A DNA stretch of 21,548 nt from an uncultured Proteiniphilum sp. Its GTDB lineage: Bacteria > Bacteroidota > Bacteroidia > Bacteroidales > Dysgonomonadaceae. Positions 1 to 8,788 of the stretch are shown here, piece after piece. The position numbers and the translations under genes were made by a program. The stretch is taken from the NCBI RefSeq assembly GCF_937873925.1, contig NZ_CALNAT010000038.1, forward strand, positions 1-21,548. The letters are read 5' to 3'. The notes under the pieces are model-generated. The model was not told where the DNA came from. It saw nothing but the letters and a program-made list of their open reading frames with translations, and did no database searches. Numbering within the stretch: position 1 is the first letter of the stretch; the number at the start of each line of letters is the position of its first letter.

Positions 1-809
1 ATGGAATGCGGCCAAACACCTGTTCCTCCGGGAGAACTGAAACCCTGATCACCCACTTCTCCGTCCCACATATGTTCCATTATCCAGCCATAGGTGCTTG
101 GCTGATCACCAGGCAGTAGCACTGCTTTGAATTTCAGACGATCGAATTTCGTTTCATAAATAGGTGTCAAAGTGAAATAAAATATTTCACTTTGGTTTTC
201 CCAACGATCCTGAATATAGATTCCAAAATTGGAAGGAATTGTATCCATACCACGGGAAGCCACATCTCCATTGACCACTGTACTGTAAAACGTTTCAATG
301 GGTATATACTCATTGTTTTCATCTTGTCTCAGAATGACCACGGAAATCTCCGCACGGGTCGGATTTTCCCAATAAGCATGCACTCCGCCAAAATCCGCCA
401 ATAAATCCACTGTTTTACCGATAGTGGTGACAGGCGCTTCAAGTGGGGTAACCGAGACATTTACCCCGGCAGATTCATTTCTACTTCGGTCTACTGCAAT
501 TATTTTTACCTGTCTTTCCTTTGTATCGCCAAATCCTTCAACCTTGAGGGTATCTGTGTAAAGAGAAGCACGCGATTCACTCATTACTCCGTCATCCTTA
601 CGGGAATAGACGGCTTTTACATAAAGCAAATCTTCGTCTTCCGGGAGTTTATAGGTAAGGAGAGCTCCTCCCGGTATATTTTCCACTTTTACCTCTGTTA
701 CTATTCCGGGGGGAATACTATCAAGGGGTTGCATCCCTATAGATTCTTCCTTACAGGCAGATAGTAACCCGATGATGCAAACCATTAACACAATGAGATA
801 TTTTTTCAT
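1..809 (-). CDS. DUF4959/DUF5000-type surface lipoprotein, cassette B, partial at left edge
   Basis: The frame is open from an ATG at 809 to the window edge, about 269 codons, with no stop seen. The N-terminus is a lipoprotein signal peptide ending in the lipobox LLSAC (Cys19), followed by KEES, which resembles the K-(D/E)2 surface-export signal of Bacteroidetes lipoproteins. It aligns along its whole visible length with the lipoprotein at 7563-8744: shared blocks include EDEDLLYVKA, GFGDxKERQV, VDRS-NESA, DFGGVHAYW, RGMDTIP, TLTPIYETKFDRLKF and GGTGxWPHS. By family knowledge the order is DUF4959, a DUF5126-like middle, then DUF5000, which is cut soon after it begins. It starts 38 bp behind the cassette B SusD. 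The inferred role is a surface glycan-binding partner of that SusCD pair. Confidence 0.9.
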   Translation of the reverse strand, partial: MKKYLIVLMVCIIGLLSACKEESIGMQPLDSIPPGIVTEVKVENIPGGALLTYKLPEDEDLLYVKAVYSRKDDGVMSESRASLYTDTLKVEGFGDTKERQVKIIAVDRSRNESAGVNVSVTPLEAPVTTIGKTVDLLADFGGVHAYWENPTRAEISVVILRQDENNEYIPIETFYSTVVNGDVASRGMDTIPSNFGIYIQDRWENQSEIFYFTLTPIYETKFDRLKFKAVLLPGDQPSTYGWIMEHMWDGEVGDQGFSSPGGTGVWPHS

Positions 810-847
810 ACGGTTATTTTATTTTCTTTCTTTTTAAAATCAAAAAA

Positions 848-2779
848 TCACCAACCATAATTTTGGATAAGATTCTTATTGACTGATAGATTAAATTCTT
901 TGATGGGCCAGAAATAATCTTTAATGGTAAATTTTACCGGTACTTTGGCTACGGTCACAATTTGATAAAAATCTTCCGGAGTTTCACCCATGATATTCCA
1001 TCCCCGCGGTTGATTGTTCAATTCACTGATCTCTTTCCACCGCCGGAGATCCCAAAAGCGTTTGCCTTCGAATGCCAGTTCTATCATCCGTTCCTGGTGT
1101 ATGATTTGACGAAGTCCATCTTTTGTATCCGGTTTATTCGGAATGGAGGAATATTTTTGCCATGATTCTTTTACTCCTTCTAAACCGACTCGTTCCCGGA
1201 TCAGGTCGAGATAATAATAGATTTCCTCACTCGGCCCTTCTGCTTCATTAAGCGTTTCTGCATACATCAGATAAAGATCGGCAAGGCGAAGAATAGGAAA
1301 AGGATAATATTCAATACTATAAGAAGTTGCAGTCAATGCATCTTTAAAACTATGCATCTTTTTGACAGAATACCCGGTAATTGAATAACCACTTCCCCCT
1401 TGAAATCCTGAATGACCTAAGTTTAAGAAGTCACAGTATTTTACGGTGGAAGGAAAACTATAATACCCACTGCCAAAGTAAATTCCCTTATCGAAACCCA
1501 CACTTGCATAAAAACGGGGTTCCCGGTTATAGTGCAGATACACGGTCCTTTCCCCCTCTTTTACATAATATTTTTCATCGCCCGATGATGCTTCCTCCCT
1601 GATTTTATGCCGGTTTTCATACCATCCATTATTCAACCATTGGGTATCCTCTTCAATGGGGACACCGTTTGAAGAATAATATGCTTCGACCATTTTTAAT
1701 GTCGGAGCCCATTGGCTTGTTACGTTACCAATCGTTTCTGAAGATAGGCGCAAGATCCTCGCGTGTGCTTGCCTTGCAAGGAAATCCTGATCATTATTGG
1801 TACTTCCCCAAATCAATTCTTTGTTCCAACGGTCGCAGATCGCCTGTCGGTAAGTTGTTTGCAGCTTGAATGGTTCCGGAGACAAAAGGACCTGAGGATC
1901 TATCAGGTCATATAATTCTTTATGTTGTGAATGACAAGCATCAATAACTTCTTTGCAGGCATCGGCAGCCAATTTCCATTTATTTCCATCATATTCCTGG
2001 GGAAATAATTGTACGCCACGATTATCGATTAAACCTGCATAATCTTTGTTTCCGTTCATTAAGGGACTTGCTGCAAATAACAAGACTCGTGCCCGCATAC
2101 CCAATGCACCCAATTTATCTATTCGGCCTGCTTCAGTCCCTTCAATGACTTCATCTACATCAGGCAAGTCCCCGGCAGCTTCCGCCATTAGATTTGTAAT
2201 ATACTGTACTACAGTGTCAATAGGTTCACGGTATACTTTTGTTTCGTCTGTTTCAGCGAAAACAGGGAGATTCTCATCGAGAATGGGAATAGGTCCATAG
2301 CACAAAAACAGATAAAAATGATAATACGCTTTCAGGAATTTCACTTCAGCGATCCATCTTGTTCTTTCATATTCCGTTATATCGTGTACCTTACCGATAT
2401 TTTCAAGGAAAATATTGCAATCCCGGATACCTGTCCATAATGGTTTTCCGGCGTTTTCCCCATCCCAGAAATTGAGAATAGGATTGGTTAACGATTGGAA
2501 TCCTCTTGCAATCAATGAATTATCCCAGTTTGGCCATCCTCCGCTTTCGTAACGTTGCCACGTTTCATCACAACCGTTCAATGCCGGGTCAGTATTGACA
2601 GATCCGATTGGCGGACGATAACTATAACAGGTGAACAAAAATTTCTCGGCTTCCGTTCTATTCCGGAATGCATAATCAATAGTTGCCACATTATCGGGAA
2701 CAATATCAAGATAATCACAAGACCTGAATACAAATCCGATAATACTGAACACTAACAATATTTTATATAACTGTTTCAT
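848..2779 (-). CDS. SusD/RagB-family outer-membrane lipoprotein, cassette B
   Basis: This is the cell-surface glycan-binding lipoprotein that caps the partner SusC transporter. The ATG at 2779 gives 643 residues and a signal peptide ending in Cys21 (FRSC), then the SusD-like start DYLDIVPDN. A GTG at 2812 is also in frame, but it would overlap the end of susC and put 11 unneeded residues before the signal peptide, so ATG is preferred and leaves 13 bp after the susC stop. SusD hallmarks are the N-terminal TPR-like helices (RNRTEAEKFLFTCY, WIAEVKFLKAYYHF) and the C-terminal RLADLYLMYAE and FEGKRFWDLRRW motifs, ending QNYGW. It is a clear paralog of the SusD at 8789-10717. The Arg just before Ser-Cys makes the lipobox atypical. 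The specific ligand is unknown. Confidence 0.95.
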   Translation of the reverse strand: MKQLYKILLVFSIIGFVFRSCDYLDIVPDNVATIDYAFRNRTEAEKFLFTCYSYRPPIGSVNTDPALNGCDETWQRYESGGWPNWDNSLIARGFQSLTNPILNFWDGENAGKPLWTGIRDCNIFLENIGKVHDITEYERTRWIAEVKFLKAYYHFYLFLCYGPIPILDENLPVFAETDETKVYREPIDTVVQYITNLMAEAAGDLPDVDEVIEGTEAGRIDKLGALGMRARVLLFAASPLMNGNKDYAGLIDNRGVQLFPQEYDGNKWKLAADACKEVIDACHSQHKELYDLIDPQVLLSPEPFKLQTTYRQAICDRWNKELIWGSTNNDQDFLARQAHARILRLSSETIGNVTSQWAPTLKMVEAYYSSNGVPIEEDTQWLNNGWYENRHKIREEASSGDEKYYVKEGERTVYLHYNREPRFYASVGFDKGIYFGSGYYSFPSTVKYCDFLNLGHSGFQGGSGYSITGYSVKKMHSFKDALTATSYSIEYYPFPILRLADLYLMYAETLNEAEGPSEEIYYYLDLIRERVGLEGVKESWQKYSSIPNKPDTKDGLRQIIHQERMIELAFEGKRFWDLRRWKEISELNNQPRGWNIMGETPEDFYQIVTVAKVPVKFTIKDYFWPIKEFNLSVNKNLIQNYGW

Positions 2780-2792
2780 GAAAATCTGATTT

Positions 2793-5700
2793 TTAAAATG
2801 AAAATTGTACACCCAAATTATATACTTTCTGAACAGGATATCCCAATCCGTTACCTCCCATTTCAGGATCCCATAATTTGAACTTGCTAAAAGTCAAAAG
2901 ATTGGTTCCGCTAAAATAGAACCGCAAGCTGGTTATTTTTGCTTTTGAAATGATCTTTGCCGGCAAAGAGTATCCCAATTCTAGGGACTTTAAGCGGAGA
3001 AATGCACCGCTCCGCATAAACCAGGTCGATCTTTGTAAATTGTTCGAAATGAGCGTCGAAGAGAGGCGGGGCCATAAAGCATATAAATTACGATTGTCTT
3101 CCGACCAGTGATCGTCTGCGTAGGCTTTTATCAAAGCATTTTGCCCGCTTATAAAAGGGGACGTTGCTTCGGCATCAATCCAGAAAGACTCACGCGCCAA
3201 CCCTTGAAAGAAACAAGAGAGATCGAAATCTTTCCACCCGCCGGATAAACCGAATCCATATACAATTTCAGGGACGGTGGGGTACCCGATAGGCACCATA
3301 TCCAGTTCGGTAATTTTGCCGTCCCGGTTTATATCCCTGTATTTGATATCGCCGGCCATATAATCCCTAAATTGGACCGGAGAATTACGAATTTCTTTTT
3401 CATCCACAAAAAGACGTTCAGCTACATATCCCCATTCTTGTTTTAAAGAATGACCTACATGGGATTTCCACGGCGTACCGGAATAATCCGGCTCTTCATA
3501 GATTTTAAATTCACTGGTCGCATAGGTAAAATTAGCCAACCCTGATAACCACAGGTCTTTATTGAATGAGTGATTATAGTTGAGCGATGCATCGAATCCT
3601 TTACTGGAAGCTTCACCTACATTGGCCCGAATAATAGTTTGGAGTCCCATTGTTGTTGGAACCGAACGATCCATCAAAATATTGGAACGATATTCATGAA
3701 AAACGTCCATCTGGACATCCAGGTCGTCCCAAAGCCCTATTTCCAAACCCAAGTCTATTTTTTTAGCTGTTTCCCAGGAAATAAGATCATTCGGGTAACG
3801 GGAAATGGAAATCCCGTTCAAGGTATAACCGCCTCTGTTTCCATACGTGCCGAAAGAAGATTGCCGCGAATCATCATTCATATTGACATTCGAGAGATAA
3901 AAGAAACGATCTTTTTCGTCACCGATAGCATCATTCCCCGACAAACCATAGGTCGCTTTCAGCTTCAGGTTGTTTATCCCCTTCTTCAACCGGTCACTGT
4001 AAAAATTTTCATTAGATACAATCCATCCCATACCTATTGATGGGAAAAAACCAAAACGCTCTTTTTCGGAAAAACGTTCGGATCCGTTATATCCGAAATT
4101 AAATTCGAATAAATATTTCGAATCGTAGGCATACGTGGTACGACCTGCAAGACTGATATTCCGATAGGGGAGGGATTTCTGAAGATTACCGGCATTGGCA
4201 TATAATTGTTCCCGCATGGTAAATACCACTAAAGTTCCCAATTCGTGTTTTTCGGCAAATATCCTGTTCCAGTTCAATGCCGATTCAAAATAATTAGTAG
4301 AAATGACATCCTTGGTACCCTCATCGTAATTGAGGTATTCCGTTCCTGTTTTTTCATTTATTAACATTAATGTGTATTTATCATTCCCTTTATCGTATGA
4401 AGCAACCTTGTAATAAAAAGGATTATAGAACCGGGCTACGTCAAAGTAAGAATAGCGACTGATGTGGTATAAAGCCCGTATGGAAAGACCTTTGGTGATA
4501 AAATCCAGTTTTTGTTTGAGTTCAAACTGGGCATCTATCTGCGAGATCGTGTAATCCTTGTATCCTCTGGTCATATCTGCATAGGGATTATTATACTGTC
4601 CCTGATCATAATTGCCGAATAAAATGTGCTGGGTATTTGCGTTGGCTTCGTCAGGTTCATAATACGGAGGAAAAAGTACGGGATTTGTGCGCATGATTTT
4701 TTTAAATAGTTCCGAACCGCCATCAATGGGGCCGGTATAATCATCAAAAGCTCCATGAAAACGAAAGACAGCCTCAGTTGTTTTGGTGATATCAATATTT
4801 ACATTGGAACGCAGCATATAACGATTCAATTGGATATTATTATTAAAATTGTTTTTGCGATCCACTTTCAGCACTCCCCCGTCATTGGTCACGCTTCCTG
4901 CCAAATAATAACGCGCAATATTTCCTCCGCCACTCACATTAAAATTCAGGCGATGATTATTGGCATAATTTTTAAACAGGATATCATACCAGTCATTTGC
5001 CGGGTATACATACGGGTTATCCCCCGCTATTGTATGCTGAATCTTATTTTGCGAATAAAGCGTTACCGCTTGTGGATCACGCGTTCTTATTGCTTCATTA
5101 TGCAATTGCATGTAAGTTATAGGATCAGCCAGGTCAACCATCTTTGTCGGCATGGATACGGCCTCTTCATACCTTACGTTGATTTGTGCTTTTCCTTCTT
5201 TTCCTTCTTTCGTGGTAACTAAAATAACACCATTTGCTCCCCGGGAGCCATAAAGAGCCGTAGCAGTAGCATCTTTCATAATGGAAAAGCTGGCAATATC
5301 ATCAGGTTGCATACGCGACAATTCCAAAGCAGTAACTTCATTGTTGTCAATTAAAATTAACGGATCTTTTTTGTATCCAAAGGTGGTGACCCCGCGAATA
5401 AAAAATTCAGCATTGTCCATTCCCGGCTCTCCGCTACGTTGATAAGAAATAATACCTGCCATACGACCGGCTAAAGCAGTGGTCAGGTTGCTGGAAGGAA
5501 CTTTCAATTCGCCGGGATTGATTGTTGTAATTGAAGCCACAACACTTTCTTTCTTTTGCTTTCCGAAGGCAACGATCGTTACTTCTTCCAATTCACTTAC
5601 TTTTTCCTTCAGTATAACATTTATTTTTGTTTGATTATTTACATCAATGGTCTGCGGTTCCAATCCGATAAAAGAAAAGGTAAGCTTATCCGTAGGTTTG

Positions 5701-6230
5701 ACCTCAATTGAATAGTTTCCGTCGGTATCCGTGATCACACCTTTTGTTGAACCTGCAATGGTTATTGTTACGCCAGGTAGAGGATTTCCCTTTTCATCCA
5801 ATACAAGTCCCGTTACTATAATTGTTTTTGGTTGGATCCGTTCTTCAATGACTTTGGAATCCACTTTCTTTTCATGGTAAACCACGATCTGTTTATCCAA
5901 TATTTTGTATGTTAATCCTGTGCCTGATAGAATCTGTGTTAAGATCTCTTCTACCTTTCCCACGTTAACATTAACATCTATTTTCTTATCAATTATTTCT
6001 TCGGCGTTGTCTGAAAAAACAAAGATATAATCGCTTTTCTTTTCAATTTCTCTGCATACCTTTTTAATAGTAGTTGACTCAAACTCAAAGGTAAATACCT
6101 GTGAATAACCGTTTGATGCTGAGGAAAAGAATATGTAGAAAAACAAAAAAAATAAGGTTATTCTTATGATTTTTAGAAAATGATTTGAATTATTGAGGAG
6201 TTCTTTTTCCTCAATAGAATGTTTATTCAT
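2793..6230 (-). CDS. SusC/RagA-family TonB-dependent transporter with STN signalling domain, cassette B
   Basis: This is an outer-membrane glycan importer of 1145 residues. Domains in order: signal peptide to about 44 (ends GYSQ), STN domain about 45-120, carboxypeptidase-D-like regulatory domain about 138-218 (VTGLVLDEKGNPLPGV, DTDGNYSI), TonB-box-like EEVTIVAFG, plug about 225-345 (ALAGRMAGI, IRGVTTFG, YGSRGANGVILVTT), then a 22-strand-type barrel ending in an aromatic residue (VQFSF). The STN domain is typical of transporters that signal to a FecR-type anti-sigma, which fits the FecR gene at 14311-15501. The ATG at 6230 begins the same MNKHSIEEKELLNN as its paralog at 10738-14187. The stop lies 13 bp before the SusD start, so the two are probably translated from one message. 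The large plus-strand reading frames inside it are shadows. Confidence 0.97.
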   Translation of the reverse strand: MNKHSIEEKELLNNSNHFLKIIRITLFFLFFYIFFSSASNGYSQVFTFEFESTTIKKVCREIEKKSDYIFVFSDNAEEIIDKKIDVNVNVGKVEEILTQILSGTGLTYKILDKQIVVYHEKKVDSKVIEERIQPKTIIVTGLVLDEKGNPLPGVTITIAGSTKGVITDTDGNYSIEVKPTDKLTFSFIGLEPQTIDVNNQTKINVILKEKVSELEEVTIVAFGKQKKESVVASITTINPGELKVPSSNLTTALAGRMAGIISYQRSGEPGMDNAEFFIRGVTTFGYKKDPLILIDNNEVTALELSRMQPDDIASFSIMKDATATALYGSRGANGVILVTTKEGKEGKAQINVRYEEAVSMPTKMVDLADPITYMQLHNEAIRTRDPQAVTLYSQNKIQHTIAGDNPYVYPANDWYDILFKNYANNHRLNFNVSGGGNIARYYLAGSVTNDGGVLKVDRKNNFNNNIQLNRYMLRSNVNIDITKTTEAVFRFHGAFDDYTGPIDGGSELFKKIMRTNPVLFPPYYEPDEANANTQHILFGNYDQGQYNNPYADMTRGYKDYTISQIDAQFELKQKLDFITKGLSIRALYHISRYSYFDVARFYNPFYYKVASYDKGNDKYTLMLINEKTGTEYLNYDEGTKDVISTNYFESALNWNRIFAEKHELGTLVVFTMREQLYANAGNLQKSLPYRNISLAGRTTYAYDSKYLFEFNFGYNGSERFSEKERFGFFPSIGMGWIVSNENFYSDRLKKGINNLKLKATYGLSGNDAIGDEKDRFFYLSNVNMNDDSRQSSFGTYGNRGGYTLNGISISRYPNDLISWETAKKIDLGLEIGLWDDLDVQMDVFHEYRSNILMDRSVPTTMGLQTIIRANVGEASSKGFDASLNYNHSFNKDLWLSGLANFTYATSEFKIYEEPDYSGTPWKSHVGHSLKQEWGYVAERLFVDEKEIRNSPVQFRDYMAGDIKYRDINRDGKITELDMVPIGYPTVPEIVYGFGLSGGWKDFDLSCFFQGLARESFWIDAEATSPFISGQNALIKAYADDHWSEDNRNLYALWPRLSSTLISNNLQRSTWFMRSGAFLRLKSLELGYSLPAKIISKAKITSLRFYFSGTNLLTFSKFKLWDPEMGGNGLGYPVQKVYNLGVQFSF

Positions 6231-6244
6231 ATCTTTTTGTATGA

Positions 6245-6319
6245 TTTAATTATTATTGAACTAAGAAAATTAAATTATTACCTTAGCCGGACGGTATTCG
6301 CGGTATCGTTCGGCTTTTT
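6245..6319 (+). ncRNA. Candidate antisense small RNA over the cassette B susC leader (DonS-like)
   Basis: This non-coding stretch lies antisense to the susC leader. Just upstream, TATCTTTTTG (6230-6239) resembles the Bacteroidetes -7 element TAnnTTTG with two extra T. The first part (to about 6283) is almost identical to the leader at 14200-14236, although it encodes nothing. It ends in a hairpin with arms 6285-6296 and 6304-6315, a TTCGCGG loop and a T-run to 6319. The predicted length is about 75 nt, and the 5' part can form ATTTAATT/AATTAAAT with a 16-nt loop. By family knowledge, ECF-controlled Bacteroides loci often carry such antisense RNAs (DonS in B. fragilis). The ends are inferred. 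The alternative is that the conserved hairpin is DNA of the sense ECF promoter. Confidence 0.45.
6285..6319 (+). terminator. Hairpin plus T-run, plus-strand terminator of the cassette B antisense RNA
   Basis: The arms AGCCGGACGGTA and TATCGTTCGGCT enclose the 7-nt loop TTCGCGG and are followed by five T. Read as plus-strand RNA the stem is unbroken, with two G-U pairs. Read as minus-strand RNA these become A-C mismatches and no T-run follows. That polarity points to termination of plus-strand transcripts, although no plus-strand protein gene lies upstream. Confidence 0.5.
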
Positions 6320-6382
6320 ATTCGCGTTCGCGTTTTAACTTGAATCAGTACTGATAGTAGTCATCTCAAATCAATGGCATTG

Positions 6383-7522
6383 TTATTGGCAATACACATC
6401 CAGTTCCCCTAAAACCATATATTTTTCAGGTCCTCTTATTCCCACGAATTTGTAATATTTTGCTTGTGTGGGTATTACCGGATATAGTTGTTCGCCTAAC
6501 CTGAATCGGTCAAAGTCAAACGATCCCAAATCGGTCCATTCATTTCCATCAAGACTTACCAGGAACTGAATTTTATCCGGTCCCCTGAGGTCTACACTCC
6601 CTGTTGCTTGTTCAAACGTAGTAGCCCATACTCCAAATTGAGAAACCGTTACTTCACCGTTTAAATCAAAAGTAACGTGATGGGGATAATTAGGCCCCTC
6701 AGGAGTGGCATTACAATGCCATCGGGTTGCATCTGTCCCGTCAATTATATTTGTTACGACGTTATCACTTCCGGCATGCTGTGACGAAAAATTAACTATT
6801 TTCCATCCTTCTTTTAGAAGGGAAAAATGACTGCTTACACTCTCCTTATAATCCGTATAAAAAGTATCAACCCCCATTTGATCGGGTACATATACTGTTC
6901 GATATTTAAATTTTGTTCCACCTTTATAATCCGGAATAACAGTCTTGGAATCTTCAACCGGAACTTCCAATGTTACGTTTTTTCCTGTTTGATTAGTGTA
7001 TTGTATTTCTGTATATTTGGCTCCAAGAGTTACATCTACATTACCCCAAGTTATAATTTTGTTTCTATAGATATCAGACTGCATCGAATAAACGCCTCTG
7101 TTCAATAAAGTACTTTGATAATTCTCCCCGTAAACAGTACCCGTAACTTCGTAGGGCAGGGATCTATTTCCATGTTTATCAAAACTTACCAGATTGAAAA
7201 TGTAACTCTTTTCAGTCAATCCTTCAATCGTTGTTTTAAAAATATCTGTTTGACCATTGATACGGATATCCATTGAGTCTTTATTGTCATTCCAATAAAT
7301 TCTGACGGTTTCTATTCTGGGAGTTTTGATATATAACTCGATCAAAATCCGATTATTACCTGTTCCGGCAGAAGCGCTGTCTACCTTTGCAGCGTAAATA
7401 GTTTCACCTTTATCCAGAAATCTGTCCGCCAACTCATTCATATCCGAACAAGAGTATCCCCAAAGGATAAGTATAACGATACCAATAATATGGATACAGC
7501 TAATTAAATATTTTAATTTCAT
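6383..7522 (-). CDS. DUF4998-type lipoprotein with C-terminal discoidin (F5/8 type C) domain
   Basis: This 379-residue protein has a signal peptide and a likely lipidated Cys25 (GYSC). The N-terminal two-thirds (about 26-225) matches the DUF4998 pattern found beside SusCD genes: IYAAKVDSAS, RIYWND, FNLVSFDKHGNRSLPYEV, a fibronectin-like repeat. The C-terminal part (about 235-379) looks like a discoidin/CBM32-type jelly roll: an IIDGTDATRWH motif, HHVTFDLNG, VSLDGNEWTDLG, YYKFVGIRG and GELDVYC. By family knowledge such proteins are surface glycan-binding proteins. It follows the cassette A lipoprotein by 40 bp and precedes the cassette B leader by 152 bp, so it probably ends the cassette A unit. 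No second copy is visible, but cassette B leaves the window before that point. The ATG at 7522 fits the signal peptide. Confidence 0.85.
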   Translation of the reverse strand: MKLKYLISCIHIIGIVILILWGYSCSDMNELADRFLDKGETIYAAKVDSASAGTGNNRILIELYIKTPRIETVRIYWNDNKDSMDIRINGQTDIFKTTIEGLTEKSYIFNLVSFDKHGNRSLPYEVTGTVYGENYQSTLLNRGVYSMQSDIYRNKIITWGNVDVTLGAKYTEIQYTNQTGKNVTLEVPVEDSKTVIPDYKGGTKFKYRTVYVPDQMGVDTFYTDYKESVSSHFSLLKEGWKIVNFSSQHAGSDNVVTNIIDGTDATRWHCNATPEGPNYPHHVTFDLNGEVTVSQFGVWATTFEQATGSVDLRGPDKIQFLVSLDGNEWTDLGSFDFDRFRLGEQLYPVIPTQAKYYKFVGIRGPEKYMVLGELDVYCQ

Positions 7523-7562
7523 GTGGTTATATTTTTTACGTTAATTACAAATCAAAAATCTT

Positions 7563-8744
7563 TTACCTGTCATCTCCATAGATTTCTATTTCTCCGATTT
7601 GAAAATTATCTCCTCCTGCCCATGTTTGTGTAACTAAAAAACGTAAATAACGAACCGGCGGATTTGTGGGCGAATTGGTAAAATCCTCACCGTTAGTCGC
7701 TACATATATATCTTCATCGGTGTTCTGTCCTAAAGGTAATCCTGAGGGTTTTACGGAAACGCAGTCCATCAATAGCGTCCAGCTATCCCAGCCTCCGGAA
7801 TAATCGAGTGTCTCGCAACCATAAACCTGAAACTTCCGTAGATTTCCTTCTCCCCAGATATACGGTTTAAGGGACGTACGCTGAAATATCCTGATTCGAC
7901 TGATTTTACCGGTTATCCCTATATCCATCGTGGCACTATGCGGCCAAATTCCAGTGCCGCCTGTTGTACTGAAACATGGATCTCCGTTATTATTACCATC
8001 CCACATTCTATGCATCTCAAAACCGGAAACTTGAGAAGCATCTCCCGCCAAATCTACTTTGGCAAACTTAAGCCTGTCGAATTTGGTTTCGTAAATCGGG
8101 GTCAGGGTATAATATTTTTGTTCGCTTGTATTTCCCCATCGATCTTCCGCATACATAGCAAAGTCGTAAGGTATGGTATCCATTCCTCTGATTGTACCTT
8201 CACCGGCGCTCCTTGAACTATAGAATGTTTCCAAAGGAACATATTCTTCATTATGGTCTTTTGTTAAAACTGCAATCGCAATATCCACCTTGTTGGGATT
8301 GTCCCAATAGGCGTGCACTCCACCAAAATCCTGGATTAAATTTAAAGACTCTCCGATGTTCAATACATCGGGACTAAGCGGTGATATACTTACAGTCACT
8401 GCCGACGACTCATTCTGACTACGGTCCACAGCCATCAGCCTTACCTGTCTTTCCTTCATATCGCCAAAACCTACAACAACTAATGAGTCGACATACACCG
8501 AAGCCCTGGTGTCTATTTCAATGCTATCTTTCAGGTAATAAAGGGCTTTCACATAGAGCAAATCTTCGTCATCAGGCAAGGTATAGTGAATAATGGCGCC
8601 TCCGGATATATTCCGCACAGTTACATTTGTTACAGGATTGGGTGGATTACTGTCTACCGGTTGCTGTCCTATGGATTCCTCCTGACAGGCGTATAATAAT
8701 CCGATGACGTAAATTATTAAAATATTAAAATATTTACTTTTCAT
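7563..8744 (-). CDS. DUF4959/DUF5126/DUF5000-type surface lipoprotein, cassette A
   Basis: This 393-residue protein starts at the ATG at 8744. A TTG two codons upstream (8750) is in frame but adds nothing useful. The signal peptide ends in LLYAC (Cys20), followed by QEES, an acidic start like surface-exposed Bacteroidetes lipoproteins. The order recognised is DUF4959 (about 25-125; NPPNPVTNVTVRNISGGAIIH is the Fn3-like opening), a middle DUF5126-like part (about 128-225; DFGGVHAYWDNPN, RGMDTIPYDF, RWGNTSE), and DUF5000 (about 235-393; MWDGNNNGDPCFST, GIWPHSATMDIG, RYLRFLVTQTW, IGEIEIYGD), a galactose-binding-like fold. It follows the SusD stop by 44 bp. The probable role is an accessory surface glycan-binding protein. 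It is paralogous to the truncated gene at 1-809. Confidence 0.9.
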   Translation of the reverse strand: MKSKYFNILIIYVIGLLYACQEESIGQQPVDSNPPNPVTNVTVRNISGGAIIHYTLPDDEDLLYVKALYYLKDSIEIDTRASVYVDSLVVVGFGDMKERQVRLMAVDRSQNESSAVTVSISPLSPDVLNIGESLNLIQDFGGVHAYWDNPNKVDIAIAVLTKDHNEEYVPLETFYSSRSAGEGTIRGMDTIPYDFAMYAEDRWGNTSEQKYYTLTPIYETKFDRLKFAKVDLAGDASQVSGFEMHRMWDGNNNGDPCFSTTGGTGIWPHSATMDIGITGKISRIRIFQRTSLKPYIWGEGNLRKFQVYGCETLDYSGGWDSWTLLMDCVSVKPSGLPLGQNTDEDIYVATNGEDFTNSPTNPPVRYLRFLVTQTWAGGDNFQIGEIEIYGDDR

Positions 8745-8788
8745 ACACAATATTTTGTAATCAACTTAATTCATATTAAAATCAAAAA

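Larger units (their letters stand above)
1..6319 (-). repeat. Tandem cassette B (leader, SusC, SusD, lipoprotein), left end cut
   Basis: Same gene order, start codons, leader and paralogous proteins as the stretch at 7563-14275. The copies are diverged at the DNA level but share near-identical patches, best seen at 5480-5900 against 13440-13860, and in the leaders. Confidence 0.85.

Noticed and set aside
2780..2812. GTG start that would lengthen the cassette B SusD to 654 residues
   Set aside because: It overlaps the susC end and places extra residues before the lipoprotein signal; ATG at 2779 fits better.
3570..4040. Plus-strand frame of 156 codons inside the cassette B SusC gene
   Set aside because: It has no domain pattern and lies wholly opposite a strong SusC coding frame, so it is a shadow; the same holds for 4755-5222.
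6285..6319. Hairpin as a terminator for the DUF4998 gene
   Set aside because: On the minus strand it contains A-C mismatches and has no T-run after it, so its polarity is wrong for that gene.
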